Below the pieces are notes generated by a model. That model saw only the letters and a list, made by a program, of their open reading frames with translations, did no database searches and was not told the DNA's origin. Shown here piece after piece: positions 11,405 through 25,500 of a DNA stretch of 64,000 bases (within the stretch, counting starts at the first letter, position 1; each line of letters opens with the position of its first letter). A program made the position numbers and the translations under genes. Source of the stretch: Apostichopus japonicus (Eukaryota; Echinodermata; Holothuroidea; Aspidochirotida; Stichopodidae); contig NC_092567.1 in the NCBI RefSeq assembly GCF_037975245.1, positions 20,335,376 to 20,399,375 on the forward strand. Reading direction: 5' to 3'.

Positions 11405-11798
11405 ATTAGACAAGCAAACCTTGGCTGAGACACAACTCACCTAAGACACATACACCTTGGCTAAGACATATACACCTTGGCTAAGACACAACTCACCTAA
11501 GACACATACACTTTGGCTGAGACAAAACTCACCTAAGACACATACACCTTGGCTAAGACATATACACCTTGGCTAAGACACAACTCACCTAAGACACATA
11601 CACTTTGGCTAAGACGCAACTTACCTAAGACACATACACCTTGGCTAAGACAAAACTCACCTAAGACACATACACCTTGACTAAGACATATACACCTTGG
11701 CTAAGACACAACTCACCTAAGACACATACTCCTTGGCTAAAACACAACTCACCTAAGACACATACTCCTTGGCTAAGACACATACACCCCTTGGTTGG
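11405..11798. repeat. Minisatellite (CACCTAAGACACATACACCTTGG)n
   Basis: Tandem units of about 20-36 bp built from CTAAGACACATACACCTTGG and CAACTCAC. It lies between the two convergent genes. The right-arm array (46,376-47,104) is nearly twice as long. Confidence 0.9.
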
Positions 11799-12075
11799 AA
11801 CGTAAATAATGAGTGCTAATAATGTCTCAATATAATATCTATTGACCTATTCAAAATATTCAGCGTTTACAAATTCGTGATGCTCCTCTGAAGCCCAAAT
11901 TTGCAATGACGGTAGATATCTTCTCCTCTGTGCAGGTCTGTTGATGTTAACGTTTAAAGGACGACCGTTCTTTTAATTCTATATAATGACACCAGAATCA
12001 ACCTGCAGGTCCTGAGAGATCCGAGCTGTCATCGATAAAAGCGACTCTTTGCTCTTTTTGTCCAATCTGTATGAT

Positions 12076-12174
12076 TTACATGTTGCTATCAGTGGTTTCC
12101 CTAGTAACGAGTTGAAGTTTGACTCCATTTTTGGGGCAGAGGAAGGGACTTCTTGCATTAAGGACTGGAGGAAT
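12076..12174 (-). CDS. P450 exon 13: C-terminus
   Basis: Encodes IPPVLNARSPFLCPKNGVKL onward, ending SNM and TAA. Phase 0 joins it to exon 12. A weak ATTAAA poly(A) variant lies on the minus strand at 11,977-11,972. Confidence 0.85.
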   Translation of the reverse strand: MPPVLNARSPFLCPKNGVKLQLVTRETTDSNM

Positions 12175-15100
12175 CTGTGAAAAGAGAAAAACGATAATAT
12201 ATAGAACATTAATTTGTAGTTTTTAGTCCAGGTCAAGCAATGACTACATTCCAAGCTGCAGTATCCATTTATATTTTGAGTTGACCTTGATACATGTGTG
12301 GAGGTGTGGGGGGGGGGGGGATGTACCTTCATCATCAGTGCCTGGAAAAGTGTTCAGTTGCGTGACTTTTTTTCTTACAAAATTATTGGGATAATCTGGC
12401 ACTTCTGACTTAATTATAGACCTAACTGAAAGAATGCATCATTTGAGGTCTTAGCTTTAAGATTTTTCTCACTACATCGATGTCAGCGTTAACGACCCCC
12501 CAAGACCACACTTTCTTCCCTGTAGGAATCTTGATCTGCCTCCAGCCATACTGTAAAAAATCCATGCTCCTACCTCAATCTGTCAGGAGGATTTAAAATT
12601 TGCAACAAAAAGGCTCAAAGAAAAAAAATCTGGTTATAAATGAAAGTTTTAGGACATTTTACACTGTGCTTAATCTATGTTGTGAATATATGCCACCATG
12701 ATATGTAGCCCTCTTTAAAATTTAAAATGTCGTACTTTTCAACCAAAGAAATCTAAAACCAAGAACTGCATGCATTGAAAACTAAATGCTTGTATTCTGC
12801 TCTTCCATGTCAAAATTAGGGCTTTGTTAAGGCAGTCTCCATCACAATATCATAGAATAATACTAAAATAAGGAACATGAATATGCACATGTGACATATA
12901 TGCACATACTATGCACAAGGAACATGTATATGCTCATACTATGCACAGGCGCGTATCCAGGATTTTCTAACCCGGGGGGCGCGAATTACTATCTTAGCGG
13001 AGCGCCACCATCGGTTGGCGCGGAGCGTACAAGAAAATTTCTGGTTTTGATACCCCCCAGATCACCGGAAAAAGCACTTCTCGGGCTTGAAAATGAGCAA
13101 CCAGATGTACACTTTTGCCTGAGAACCAAGTATTTCCCAAAAGTTTTTTCCATCCATAACCTTTTTGAAGATTGTCACCAGTCACACATCATGTTCGACC
13201 TCATTGCATGTCCTATGGATCATTGCTTTTGTAGGTTATTCTACGTCACGGCCCACAATATCCGAAAGCCCCATTTTTCAAGGTTTTAAGCCCATTACTT
13301 GTTGAGAATTTGAAAATTCACTTTTCTCGTGAATAAAATCACTTCAAAACATACCCATAATGTTGCACAAAATTCAATCTATAGACAACCAATATAGAAA
13401 AACCTCCTTGAACCCCTAACAGACAGGTCAAAATTGAACGAGTAGAGGAAAGTATGATGAAGAATGTTGGTGAGGAAATTTTCGAAAATTCCGACACAGT
13501 TAATTTATTGGTGTACAAATATTGCAACCTCTTATAATGGCTTTTACAAAACTTGGTTGAAGGAACAGAAAAATAGCAGATATTTCCGATATGAGGTATA
13601 TCGAAACCGAACACTTCACTCATAGGCGTAGGTCCCGTAGGAGGCGGGGGCTGCAGCCCCCCCCCCCCCCAATTGTTTTCCCATTTTTCGGGCACCTACT
13701 GAAAGAAAAATAAATAGCAATGAATAGCTTAAAATGATCTCCTTGGTAATTGAAATAAAGTTGTAAGCTTGGCCGACATTACTACTGTAAAAGAGAGTTT
13801 TGACATAAATGGATCTGTATGGTTTTTCTCCATCTACATAAGACATTTGGTTGTTTACATTAGCATCCGGCGGTATACTGTGCAACTTTCACGGATCGTG
13901 CGGTACACGATGCCATACAATGTAATGACCGATCTTGCCTATATGATATTGGCATCGACATGTTGAATGCGAAAAATTTTGGCTTTTTTTCGGGCAAGTC
14001 ATTACAGCCCCCAAATCCAATCTGGCTCCTACGCCTTTGACTACACACATTGACAGTTTTTGAGGCTGTTCATCGTGGAACATGCATTTCAATGCTCATT
14101 GATATGATGTTACATCTGCTCTTTGCTTTACAAATCCGAACAGGCGTGTAGCGAGTAATTGCCAAGGGAGGGCGAAGCCTGTAGGCAAACTATGAGTTGG
14201 CGCGAAGCGTACAAGAAAAATTTTGGCCGAAAATGCCTCCCAGATCGCTGGAAATGACACTTCCCAGGCCTTGTAAGTTGCATCTAAGCATTGTCTATTT
14301 TGAAATTACTAGCGATGTCATAAAGAAAATTTGCTCCGGGGGGGGGGGGCGGTCGCCCCCTTCCCGAAATGCGTTATGTTCCCCGACGACGCGGTCGAGT
14401 TCAAGTACATTAGTGAGAGAGGAAAAACGGAAACGTCAAAAATGGAGTTGTCGGGGTAAGGGGTAGGGTGAGGCGCACACCCCATCCGTAATCCTTGATC
14501 TGTCACTGGCTACCCTGTGTATATAATAGGGATCTTTCTCTTCCCGAGGTCTTGGCTATCTTCTACTCCCTCCTTTTCTCCTTTTTCTCTCTTTTTTCTT
14601 TTTCTTTTCCCTTCCTTCCTCTCCTCCTTTTCTTTTTTCCCCTCCTTTTCCCTTTTTTCTTCTCTTTTTTTTTCTCTCCTCTTTTCCTTACCCGGGGGGC
14701 GCGGGCCCCCAACGCCCCCCCTGGATACGCACCTGATGCACAAGGAACATGTATATGCACACACCATGCACATGTGACATACTATGCACAAGGAACATGT
14801 ATATGCACATACTTTGCGAACAACGCACCCAGTTGGGACAACCTTTTCTATACTGTACCTTCATGTCTCGATCGTTTCAAACAATAGTTTTGACAGTATG
14901 GGTACTAAATTTTAACCTTCCCAACCATACCATTAACGACATGTCCCTACAGGGGATTGAATCCTTAGGTAGCCGTCCTGACCTAGTACGAACCAGCAGA
15001 GAGTGGCTGTGGATGCAACGCCTTCGCACCATTCAACCTCATGGGCTCAACATTAAAGAAGGATATGACTAACTTTTCTTCTGTCCCCCTCCCTCTACCC

Positions 15101-18100
15101 TTGTCCCCCCCCCCATCAAGCCTCTTCTCACAGCTCTCTTCCACCCCCTTTTTTCTTTCTTTTTTCTCCACACCTTTCTGTCTTTGTCCTTCTCCAGTTT
15201 ATTCCCTACCCTGTTCCTTTAATCCTCTCTCTGTCCCTCCACTGTTTATCTCCTACCCTGTTGCTTTCTTCTCTCCAACCCTTGTCTACTAATCCCCTTA
15301 CATCTATCTCATTGTGTTCACTGTGCTTCTGTCTGTGTTCTGTGCGTGTTTGTGTCCCTTCTGTTACTGTTACTTCCTCTGAAGAAGATCCTGCTAAGAT
15401 CGAAACGTCAGGCCAACTTACTTTTACACACAGTATGGGTACTAGTATAAATATCATGTTTCCATCCGTCTAATAGAGGGTAGAAACTGTTTGTACTGTC
15501 AGTAATATCGCTAGCTTTGAAGCAGCGCGGTATGCCAGTTTGACAGTATACAGTGGTAATAGCATTAGGAAATTGTTCCAACTGACTGAACAAATGAAAT
15601 CAAGTATATGTGATTTTTGGTCCAATTTAGCCAAACCACTTTTCTAACAGGCTAGGTCACATACCTTGTTCTTCTTTCTAAAAAGCCTTTCTAATGCAAA
15701 TTACCACTGAAATCATGAAACGTCATCGACCCAAAAACTGAAGAAGGAAGAAAACACAAAAAAAAAATGCAAACCTCAGTCTCGGAGCAGGTCTTGAGTT
15801 TGTATTCTTGAAGGACCCTTATGATACCAAACTTGATCTCCATCATGGCGAGCCGCATGCCGATGCAATTCCTGGGACCGTCACCAAACGGAAGCCAGGA
15901 CGCTGGGTGAATCTTGCCGCGGTTCTCCTTATTGAACCTGAGAAAGGGAGCATTTAAGGACACAAAGATGATGACTCTTTTTCTCTCTCTCCTTCACAAA
16001 CCTTCACTTTCTGGGGTTGTTTGTATAAAACACCACACTCCACTTTTTAGCTGATTCACTCAATTAGCTTAAGCAATGTTCTAACTTCTCTACCAGGTAG
16101 GCTATAAATCAATTTTAAATCGTGCAGTTTCCCCGAAACATCAGATTGTTGGGCATTTGGCTTGCCATAAATGTTAAGCAATAAAACAAGTTTGACTGAG
16201 CTGAACTCACCCCTATTCATATTAGGTGGCAGTGTAGGTATCAGACACACTGCTGCCACCCTCCCCCCCCCCCCCATCCCCTTCAGTGTTGATGCTAAAA
16301 CCAATTCCAATATTAGGTCATGTCAATTGAGAGATGAATGAATAGGTTACAGAGTCAGCATTTGCAAAACCCATCTCCAGGGCAGGAAAATACACATTCT
16401 AATCAAATGAAGGAAAAACAAACAAAAAACATGATTCAGTCTGATGATGGAGTCTTCACACTTGTGTGTGAGGAAATATTAAAGGGTGTGAAGACTCGCG
16501 CAAAAAGAAACGTCTAATGTCGGTAATTTGACCTAGTTTCGAATGAGGTGTAACAGAGGTGTTAAACACCACCATCGATCCCAGAAAACACACACACAGC
16601 TTGCTACCGTCGGTAATTAGACACTAGTGTACAGTCAGTACATACAGCTGCGGTCAATACCCACAGCACAGTATACAAACGATACAGCGATGGACATCTC
16701 AGGTCCAGCTAAAGATAACAATTAAGGTATCACGTTTCATTACTGTCTGCATTTTGTAGCGACACAAACAAAACGTCACTTGCAAGCAACAGCAAGTTAA
16801 CTTTTTCATATGGCCGCACGCGGTTTGGGACGAGTCTTCAATGCCTTTAAACTTTTGATATCTCCCAAATGGCATCAGATATGTGTGAGCCGTTTCGAGG
16901 GGACTTCTTCATTGCCGTTCTCTCTATCACACACAACCCAGTGGTGATTGTTTCGAGTTTTGTGCCTTCATTAATAACAGAATTTGGCTCAAGTTGGTCC
17001 AGTTTTCGGCAATAGAGGGTCGGTAATAGATAAGAACTACCGAACACAAAAACTGGTTGTGAAGAGCTATTATTTCCTGATAGGATGTTTAAAAGTGAAA
17101 AGGGCCTGATGTTTCGATCAGAGGCTGAATGACCAAGTTACAGTAACAGAAGGGACAAATACACACAGAGAAATACAGACAGATTAATGAGCACGGTGAA
17201 CACAATGAGATAGATGTAAGGGGATTAGTGGACAAGGGATGGAGAGAAGAAAGAAAAACCAACAGGGGAAGAGGAGAGGTAGGAGATAAACTGTAGAGGG
17301 ACAAAGAGAGGCTTAAGGGAAGGGGGTAGGGAGTAAACTAGAGAAGGACAAAGACAGAAAAGTGGAGAGAAAAAAAAGAGTTAAATGTTGGCAGAACCTT
17401 TCTGGTTGGAATTCTTCTGGATCTTCCCATATTTCTGGATCGTGGTGAATGGCGTAAACAGGAACGAAGATCCGGAATCCCTTGGGGATCAGGAGATCCT
17501 TGATGACGATATCACTTTTGTCATTGATGCGATCCAACCTGCCAATTTTTTGTGTAAAACATATTAATAAAATTAATAAAAACTTACGGAACTGTTTTCG
17601 ATTCGCTCATTCATACTTTTGGCAAAAACACTGCCATGACATGCACAAAAATGTTTTAAAAAAAAATTTTTTTTTTTTAAAAATTACGTATTAGGAAAAA
17701 AGCTTGTCACACTTAGCATCAATAACAGAACAAAACAGGTACAGACAAATGAAACATAGTGTATCAAAGACAAATAAAAACAGAAAACTTATTAAGTTGC
17801 TGAAAATCTTATACAAGCAACTTAAGAAGCCCCCATGACTAGGCTATTTAATTGTCAAAACCCTCTACTTTTCAAATTTCAACCATCCGAAGAAACTTCG
17901 CAATTTCTTTTTTATATCAAACAAATGTCGATCCGGTTTTGTGTTATTGCGTTTACAGCCTGAGAGTGGGAAGATGGCCACACCTTGACAACATACCTTC
18001 ATATTTTGACACTTGTTGTACTTGACAAATTGTACCTTTCGATTCTGTTACTCAGTCTGAATGCAGAAATTGTTGGGTATAATGGCTAGCTATAGTGAAC

Positions 18101-19555
18101 ACATGACATTTAAGTTTCTACAGCAACTTTTCTCAATGGTCATGATCAGACAATGCAAGAAGGCATATCCCCCCCCCCTAATCCCCCCCTCCATGGGAAG
18201 TAACAGAACTGTTAAAAGCAAAAGGGACACCCCGACTGAGCAATCCAATTCTTACTCTGGGACGGAAACCTCGTCTGATTAGAGGCAGACACGGCGTAAC
18301 AAAGACTTACACTGAGATGGGAGGAAACAGCCGAAGTGATTCTCGAACAAAGCAATCCAGGTATTCCATCTGACTAAGAACCTTGTAGGTTACATCCTCT
18401 CTTCTCGGGGCAAACTTCTTCACTTCTTCAAACAGTTTGTCCTGTTTCTCCGGGTGGGTGGCCAGTAGGTATGAAGTGAGGCACAAGGCTGTGTTGGTAG
18501 TCTCGTAGCCAGCCAAAAAAAATACATAAGCCTGAAGAACAGAATTTTGACGAAGAGTCTTTCCTTAGAGCAGGGAGAGACGGGCGATGTTATTCGTGCA
18601 GACAGAGAGACAATTGATGGACTAATTCATACAGTGTCAGTCATAGGCATAGGAGGCAGGGGGTGGGGAGGGGAGGGGGCTAGGGTGCTGCAGCCCCCCA
18701 ACCAAAACTTTTTGTGAAAATTCGGGCAATATGATGAGAACTTTTCGGCACCTACTGAAAGAAAAATAATTTGCAATGTGTTTTTCAATGGTTAAAATGA
18801 TATTATTATGATCATCATTATTGTAACGACTTCCCCAATAATTGTAACCAATATGGAAGGGTATATAAATAACACAGGAAATTATTGTATGTTATTTGCA
18901 TGCGATGAAATAACCAATGCATGCCTATATGATATGCAAATTAAGAAGTTGAATGCGAGCGGAGCGTGCAAAAAATGTTGGTTATATTTTTCGGGCAAGT
19001 CGTTACAGCCCCCCCCCCCCCCCCAAAATCAGATAAGGCTCCTACGCCTATGGTGTCAGTAGTGTAACAGAACCTTTAACTGTTATTTTTGAAAATCAAA
19101 GCCAAAAACTAGTGTACATTAGCAAGCACAGCTGGTCATCATTATTAAGCAATCATATGTTTCTTTGTTATGCTAGGCAGTCTTTTCTTTGCTCATATAC
19201 TCGAAATAGGGAGCCATTATGTTTATAAGGGTTCTTTGTGGCCTCAGTTTACGATCCCAAATAAAAGAAGAACATATTAAAGTCTATAGAAAGACTACTT
19301 ATTGAGAGGTGTTCCTATTCTTTTGTTGTTTTTGTTCTAACAATAGATTAAAGCCGCATATATATATATATATATATATATCACATAGAATGGTGGTCAA
19401 TATTCACAAAGAGTGCTCTATGCCAAGGCAACCGTAAACACACACGCCTGAAGCCGAGATAGCCTATGTTGTTCAGTTGCCTGATGACCGGTGCGCGAGA
19501 CGTACCCGTGAAACTCCGAGTAGCAGTATGATGATAGTTTAGTTAAGTATATTAT

Positions 19556-19591
<36 letters not shown>

Positions 19592-22500
19592 TACCGGATA
19601 TGTACCTTAGGTCGACAGTTTATGGTAAAAAAGTGTACCTAAGGTCAACAGTGTACCTTAGGTCGGCATTTCAGTGTCGACCTATTGTTTTTACTACCAT
19701 TTTAAGAAACTTTTTTATTCTCGAAAATAGCTTTATAATGTTCTCCGTCCTCTAAAACGTTCATTTACAAGGTTTGCTTAGGGTCGGTTCAGGGTTAGGG
19801 TTAGAAAAAATCGATTGAATTTAGTGTGTAAGTCAATGTAAATGTCGACCTAAGGTATGATCCAGAGTAAAATATATATATATATATATATATATATTCC
19901 AAGGTAACAGAAGCATCTATGCTGGTCAGTGGATGAATATAAAACCAGACCCTACCTAACTACCATCTTGTCTGGTTTTTAGAGGGCAGTAGTATGAAGT
20001 GCCTCAAATATGCCTAAACAGCTAAATCCATGGTCACTATAATACTCTAACTTCAGCACAAGCTACTAACAACCAAATTCAAAAACCTCCTCTAAACTTC
20101 CCCCCCCCCTCTCCTCTTCTCCTCTTTTGCTTTATTAACCACCCTCATTTGCTACATTAACCCTCCCCCATTGTCTGGAGGGGTCGGCTGAAAACCAAGC
20201 AAAGTGATATTGATAAATTTTACTGACCATGCAGCTTTCTAAACTCTGGGGATGATACTAGGTGACTGATAAAATTTGTTTCTTTTCTTATTTTTTGGGG
20301 GGCTACCCATAATAGTGAGACAACAGAGTATCCTTCTACACTTACATTGGCCATGATTTCCTCTGTGGTGAGGGCAGCCTTTCTCTGTGAGGAACCCGAG
20401 GCAGTTCCCTCATGTACTAGAGGGTCCTCTGTCGTCTGGTCCTCTTTGCTCGAGTCCAAATGATGAGCATCGGCCATTAACTGCAGAATGTCCATCCGCT
20501 ACAAAATAAACATTGATACAGGGGTTTTAAAAATGTTTCAGATTTTCATTTAAATGTTGACTGCAAATGACCTTTGACCTCCACCAATTTCAATAGTGTT
20601 CTTGTACTCAACAAGCTGAATCTGCATACCATATATGAATTTCAGATGTATTTTTTGAGTTATCGTGTTCACAAATTTTTTCAGACTTTGACCTCTGTTG
20701 ACCCCAAATGACCATTGCACTTCACAGAAGACAACAGGCTTCTTGTACTCAAAAAACACGGATCCACACACCAAGCATGGAGATAATTATCCACCATTAA
20801 CTTTTTTAGTTACCATGTTTACAAGCAAGTGTCACATACATACACACATACACCCAATCATAATTGGCTAGGAATAAAAAGAAACTTAACAAATGATAAT
20901 GTTGGACAAGATAGGAATTTGTATCAGTTTTGTCATTGTATAAAAAATTCCAAACCAAATTATTAATACATAGTGTTCAAGATCATAATAGTAAGCAAGA
21001 AAATGGGTTTAATTATATAAAGCAAAATATAAAAAAATAATCCTCAGGTTTGAAGATACCTGGAATAATGTAGGTCAACATAGTCCACTTAAAAATGCTA
21101 ATCACTTTTGATAACATGAAGCAAGGTTGACGAGGCTCCCTCAAAACGGGATCTTTTTCTAGAAAGTGTACGAGGGTAAAGTTAATATGGTACATCACCT
21201 CACCTTAACCTCTCCTTTCTCTCGAAGTTCCAACGCTTTGGCGATTACACCCAAGAAGAAACGTTTGATTTTAGGGTCAGTAACAGACACGCCAAGCAAA
21301 TCATACAGTTTGCCCAGACCCGGTACCAAAACTGCAGGGTTGAAAAATAAACTTCAAATATCTTCTGCATCACCCTCAAAGTTATAACATCAGTGTTCAC
21401 TAGCTTGGATCAATTCTCATTTATGTTGTTGAACATGTGCTATCAAACGAACATCAACATTGAACATTTTTCCTTGCAATTTTTAAACAGGTCTCCTATA
21501 GAAAAATCAAACTGTAATTTTTTTATTATTATTATTACTTTTTTATTCTTCTGCAATAGAAAGAACTGTCTCATTGAGTTTGGTTTGTACCCAAGTTTTC
21601 CTTTCGGATTTGCTGAGGAAACTAGCAAAACACGACATTGTAAATATTTTAATTCTGTGTACAATGGCTGCTTGTTTTGCTTGCTAACTTCAGTTTACTT
21701 CTTTGCGCTGAAGACAGACACAGGCTTGTCTAAAATATACAGAACTGATCTTCCACTCGAGATCGGCTTCCCAGTCTGGAAGGTCTCACGCCCAGGATCT
21801 GACCCTGAGATCTTCAACCTCCCACCCCACCCCCTCCTCTATATGTAGCCTTCGATCAGGTCCTGAGCTTGAGATCAAAATAACACGAGTGAAAGCTATG
21901 TGGGTCAGTCACGGAGTTGACCCGAGTTTACTTTAACATATGACATCAAAACCGGTTTGGCCCTTGTTATCTTATTGCAACACTGTTGTATCTTAACGCT
22001 CTTTACATCTTCCTGTTTGCCGATCACCTGTTTGGCGATCACCTGTTTGGCGATCACCAGTCTGGTGATCACCAGTCTGGTGATCAGGTGGTTGCCCTCA
22101 AAGGATCCAATGTGAATGTATATGAAAACCGTAGAGTGGAATATTTGTGGTTCTGGATTGTTAAGATCGGAGGATCAAATACGAAAAGGATTCTAAGGGT
22201 GCCAAAAGAAATGATCTGCTCGAGGGATGGAGATGCTGTCAATTCATGCCTCTGAGTGGATACTCTTCTTTCCTTCTCCGTTGAAACACTGGTGATGGGG
22301 AAGTGTAAACTCAGTACTAGCCTACTTACATGGCAAAATAGCTTTCATAGTTACAAAGGCATTGCGGAACGCTTCGCTGGCGTGTTTGGTAAACGGATCG
22401 TCGGGATTACTCTGGCAATCAACCTGTAGACCAAAGAACACTGAAGCAACGACCTCCATACTATAACTGCCGAAGAGACTGGAAGACAAAGGAAATAAAC

Positions 22501-25500
22501 AAATAAACATTGAAATCAACAATAAAAAAGATTTTTGGGGGGGATTTCTGAAAGTATAAATCACAATTTTATCCTAGACTTTAACTACCACAGAGACTGG
22601 AAGACAAAAGGAATAAACAAAACGAAAAAAAAAGAAAGCAATGTTTTATTTCTGATAGTTAATATCACAATTTTTAGCCTAGAACTTTAACTACCAAAAA
22701 GGCAGGAAGACAAAAAAAAAAAAAAAAAATTTTGATATTAATTTTTTTTTTTTTTTTTCAATGTTCCTATCAATTTTTCATTTGTGAAGCATTTTTTTAA
22801 AGGTCTAAATTTTATCTTTTATAAAAATTATAACTATGATTCCATTGTATTAAAGAAAACTGCTGCAATACATGTGGATTTGTATAGCAAACTTGACCAC
22901 TTTGTACTAGCAATTTTGCCAATAACGTGATACCGGATAAATTATTCGATGCATTGGACTTTTTGCAGATGAATGAATATGTCTGAAAGTGAAATATCAG
23001 TTAATATGATTTTAGTATTTCATCTTACTCTTTACACTGGATGAAACCTTGGTTTTCCATCTGTTTGTGGATATTTCTCACCAGACGGTCACAACACTCA
23101 TTTATCAACGGGTTCATCTGAAGGAGAAAATGGAAAATGCGCCTGCAAATTACATATGCGTTACGTCAAATCGTTGAAACGAAAGAGGCGTACTAATCTA
23201 ATATATTGGTATATTCATTTATTAGATTGTGCAGGACATTTCAAACTTAATGCAACATAATAACTAAGAATTGTTTTTTAAGAAACTTTTATAGCCATGT
23301 AAGTTTGAACTTGTTATCATATGATAGATAATATCTCGACTATGGCAATTACATTTGCTTTCTTCATCTTTATTGTAAAAGAGGACTGCATGTTATTCCA
23401 CTATAACTTCCTCTGTACTCCACCATATCCCAGTCTGTAATATACATTCATACAAACACGCATACAAACATTCATACACACATTCATGCACCCACACATA
23501 TATTACTACATACTGTACCAATGTTTCCTTGGAAACATACTGAATATTCAATATCGATTAATAGAAAAAAGAAAAAAGGATTGCAACATCCCTTTCAGCT
23601 TAACCACGCAAGAGTCTGTTTCTAGAGAAATTCAGGGTTGCCTAAACATAAATCAGGACCAAACAGTTGGGCTTTTAAATTTTCACCTGTGTCATCTTGG
23701 TTCAATACATTTACATCCCTGTGTGTTAGTCCATAATTTAATTTCACAGTTTGAGTGGACTGGGGGAGGAAGGGGGGAGGGGGATAGGGCTCGGTTGGAA
23801 GGGAAGGGAATAAACTTGCTTTTTTTTGGAAGACCAATGATTTGCATACAGTGTATCAAGATGTTAATTCATACAAATAATTAGGAACAAAATTTATATT
23901 CTAAGAATATTAATCATTTTCTAAAGAAAGAAGTTACCCAATATGAATCTTCACAGACCAATGTACCAACCTTTTCAGGACCACCGTTGCCCCACCACTC
24001 CCCACCCTACACACATACTCAGAAGTAATGGGCCTGATGACCCAAAAATTACATTCACCTGTTTCAGTTTATTCCCAGAAAAAGCTGGACTGACGGTATT
24101 GCGAACCGACTTCCAATGTCCATCTTGAGCATTGGAGACTGCTTTGTCAAAAGGGGCATCCTTGTAAGGTAATTTCTGTGCACGGGTAAAAGAACTAGTA
24201 GTAAGCCATACCATAAATCAGTGAGAGGAGAAACAAATGATACCCTCTCTAAATTCCCCACCCATGCCAGGACGGATTATAATAAGGATCTCTATCTCAC
24301 AGACCATGATATACAGCCGAGTGTGTACAGGATTTCAAAGCTGGAGATGACAGGGGTGGGGGGGTGGTGTGGGGGCGGGTGGGGGAATGCAAATTATACA
24401 AGAACAATAACAGAAATGAAAAACCTGCAATTTTTCGAACCAACCCCTCACGTAAAATGGCAAGTTTTTAAAGTTTACCTTGGGAAAATTCCTGGGTCCC
24501 TGTGGATTTTGACATGTGTGTGACAAAGGTGTGTTTCTACATTGTCTAATGTGTGAAAGTAGGTCAGCTGTGAAGCTAACTTCAACATGCCTGTTAAAGC
24601 CTGATATTATGCAAACACTTCTTGACAGGCATATTCAAGTATGGTGGTGTGAAATTAGATAGGATAGCAATACACGTAAGTGAGTCATTCATGTCATTCT
24701 CAATTTACTGTAGCAGGTATATGGGTTCCTATGATAGCCCCCAAATTGTTGTCACTTGTGAACAAACCCTCTTTACTCACCAGTAAACAATTTGGTATGG
24801 TGCTCATGGAAAGCCGAATGTGGTCTAAGTTGGCCTCAATTGACCAAAGTTTTGCACTAAACGTATTATTATTGGCGTGTACTCTAACATTCAAGCCACG
24901 AAAAAAGAGGAACCCCCTAAATTCTGTTCGATAATTGATTACCAAAACAGAGACGATTCTCATGTTGCTCTTTGGCAATTTTCCCAAAGGGATGATGTCA
25001 GTGGCGTAGGAAGGTAGTTTTGAGTGGGGGGGCTGAAGACTGATGGCCGGCCTGGGGGAGGGGTCTAAGGGAATTTTTTTTTTTAAGGGAATCCCTTAGG
25101 AATTTTTTTGCATTTCCAGGTGGCCTCAGATGCAATTTGGTGCAATATAGCACACTTCAACTCCCACTCCATTTTGTAAAGAATTTTGCATTTTCACCTG
25201 GCCTTAAATGCAATTTGGTGCTCCAAATGAGATTTTTTTTCTCATTTGGAAATGAAAAAGGGGTTTTCTGACTTGCGGAGCGGGGGGGGGGGCGGAATGA
25301 TACTTCCGCCCCCCATGTTTTTCACTGGGGGGTTGGCGCCCCCCAGCCCCCCCGGTTCCTACGCCCTTGGATGATGTGATTTTGTGAGTGGATCTGATAA
25401 TGACTCTACTAGGAGACTGTATGCCACTGTAAAGACATGGCTTCAAAAAAAAATCTTTTTCACCAATGGGCTGATTATAATGTAAAATTCATCAGTGAGA

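Larger units (their letters stand above)
80..22875. repeat. Left arm of a giant inverted duplication
   Basis: The reverse complement of this stretch recurs at 33,725-58,370. Anchors pair as follows: secreted-protein start 541 with 57,960, its last exon end 9,394 with 49,048, P450 exon 13 start 12,174 with 45,624, exon 11 start 17,538 with 39,047, exon 7 start 22,478 with 34,230. Exons, introns and repeats are all colinear, with indels. Similarity stops at about 22,875, some 150 bp short of P450 exon 6. At the other end the left arm fades into the AT tract at the window start. Whether this is a genomic duplication or two joined haplotypes cannot be told from sequence alone. Confidence 0.95.

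Noticed and set aside
14510-14791. Lys/Glu-rich minus-strand open frame
   Set aside because: It is the complement of a pyrimidine tract inside a transposable element.
19785-19803. TTAGGG-like telomere repeat
   Set aside because: Only two units inside a short transposable element (also at 36,970 in the right arm); no telomere.
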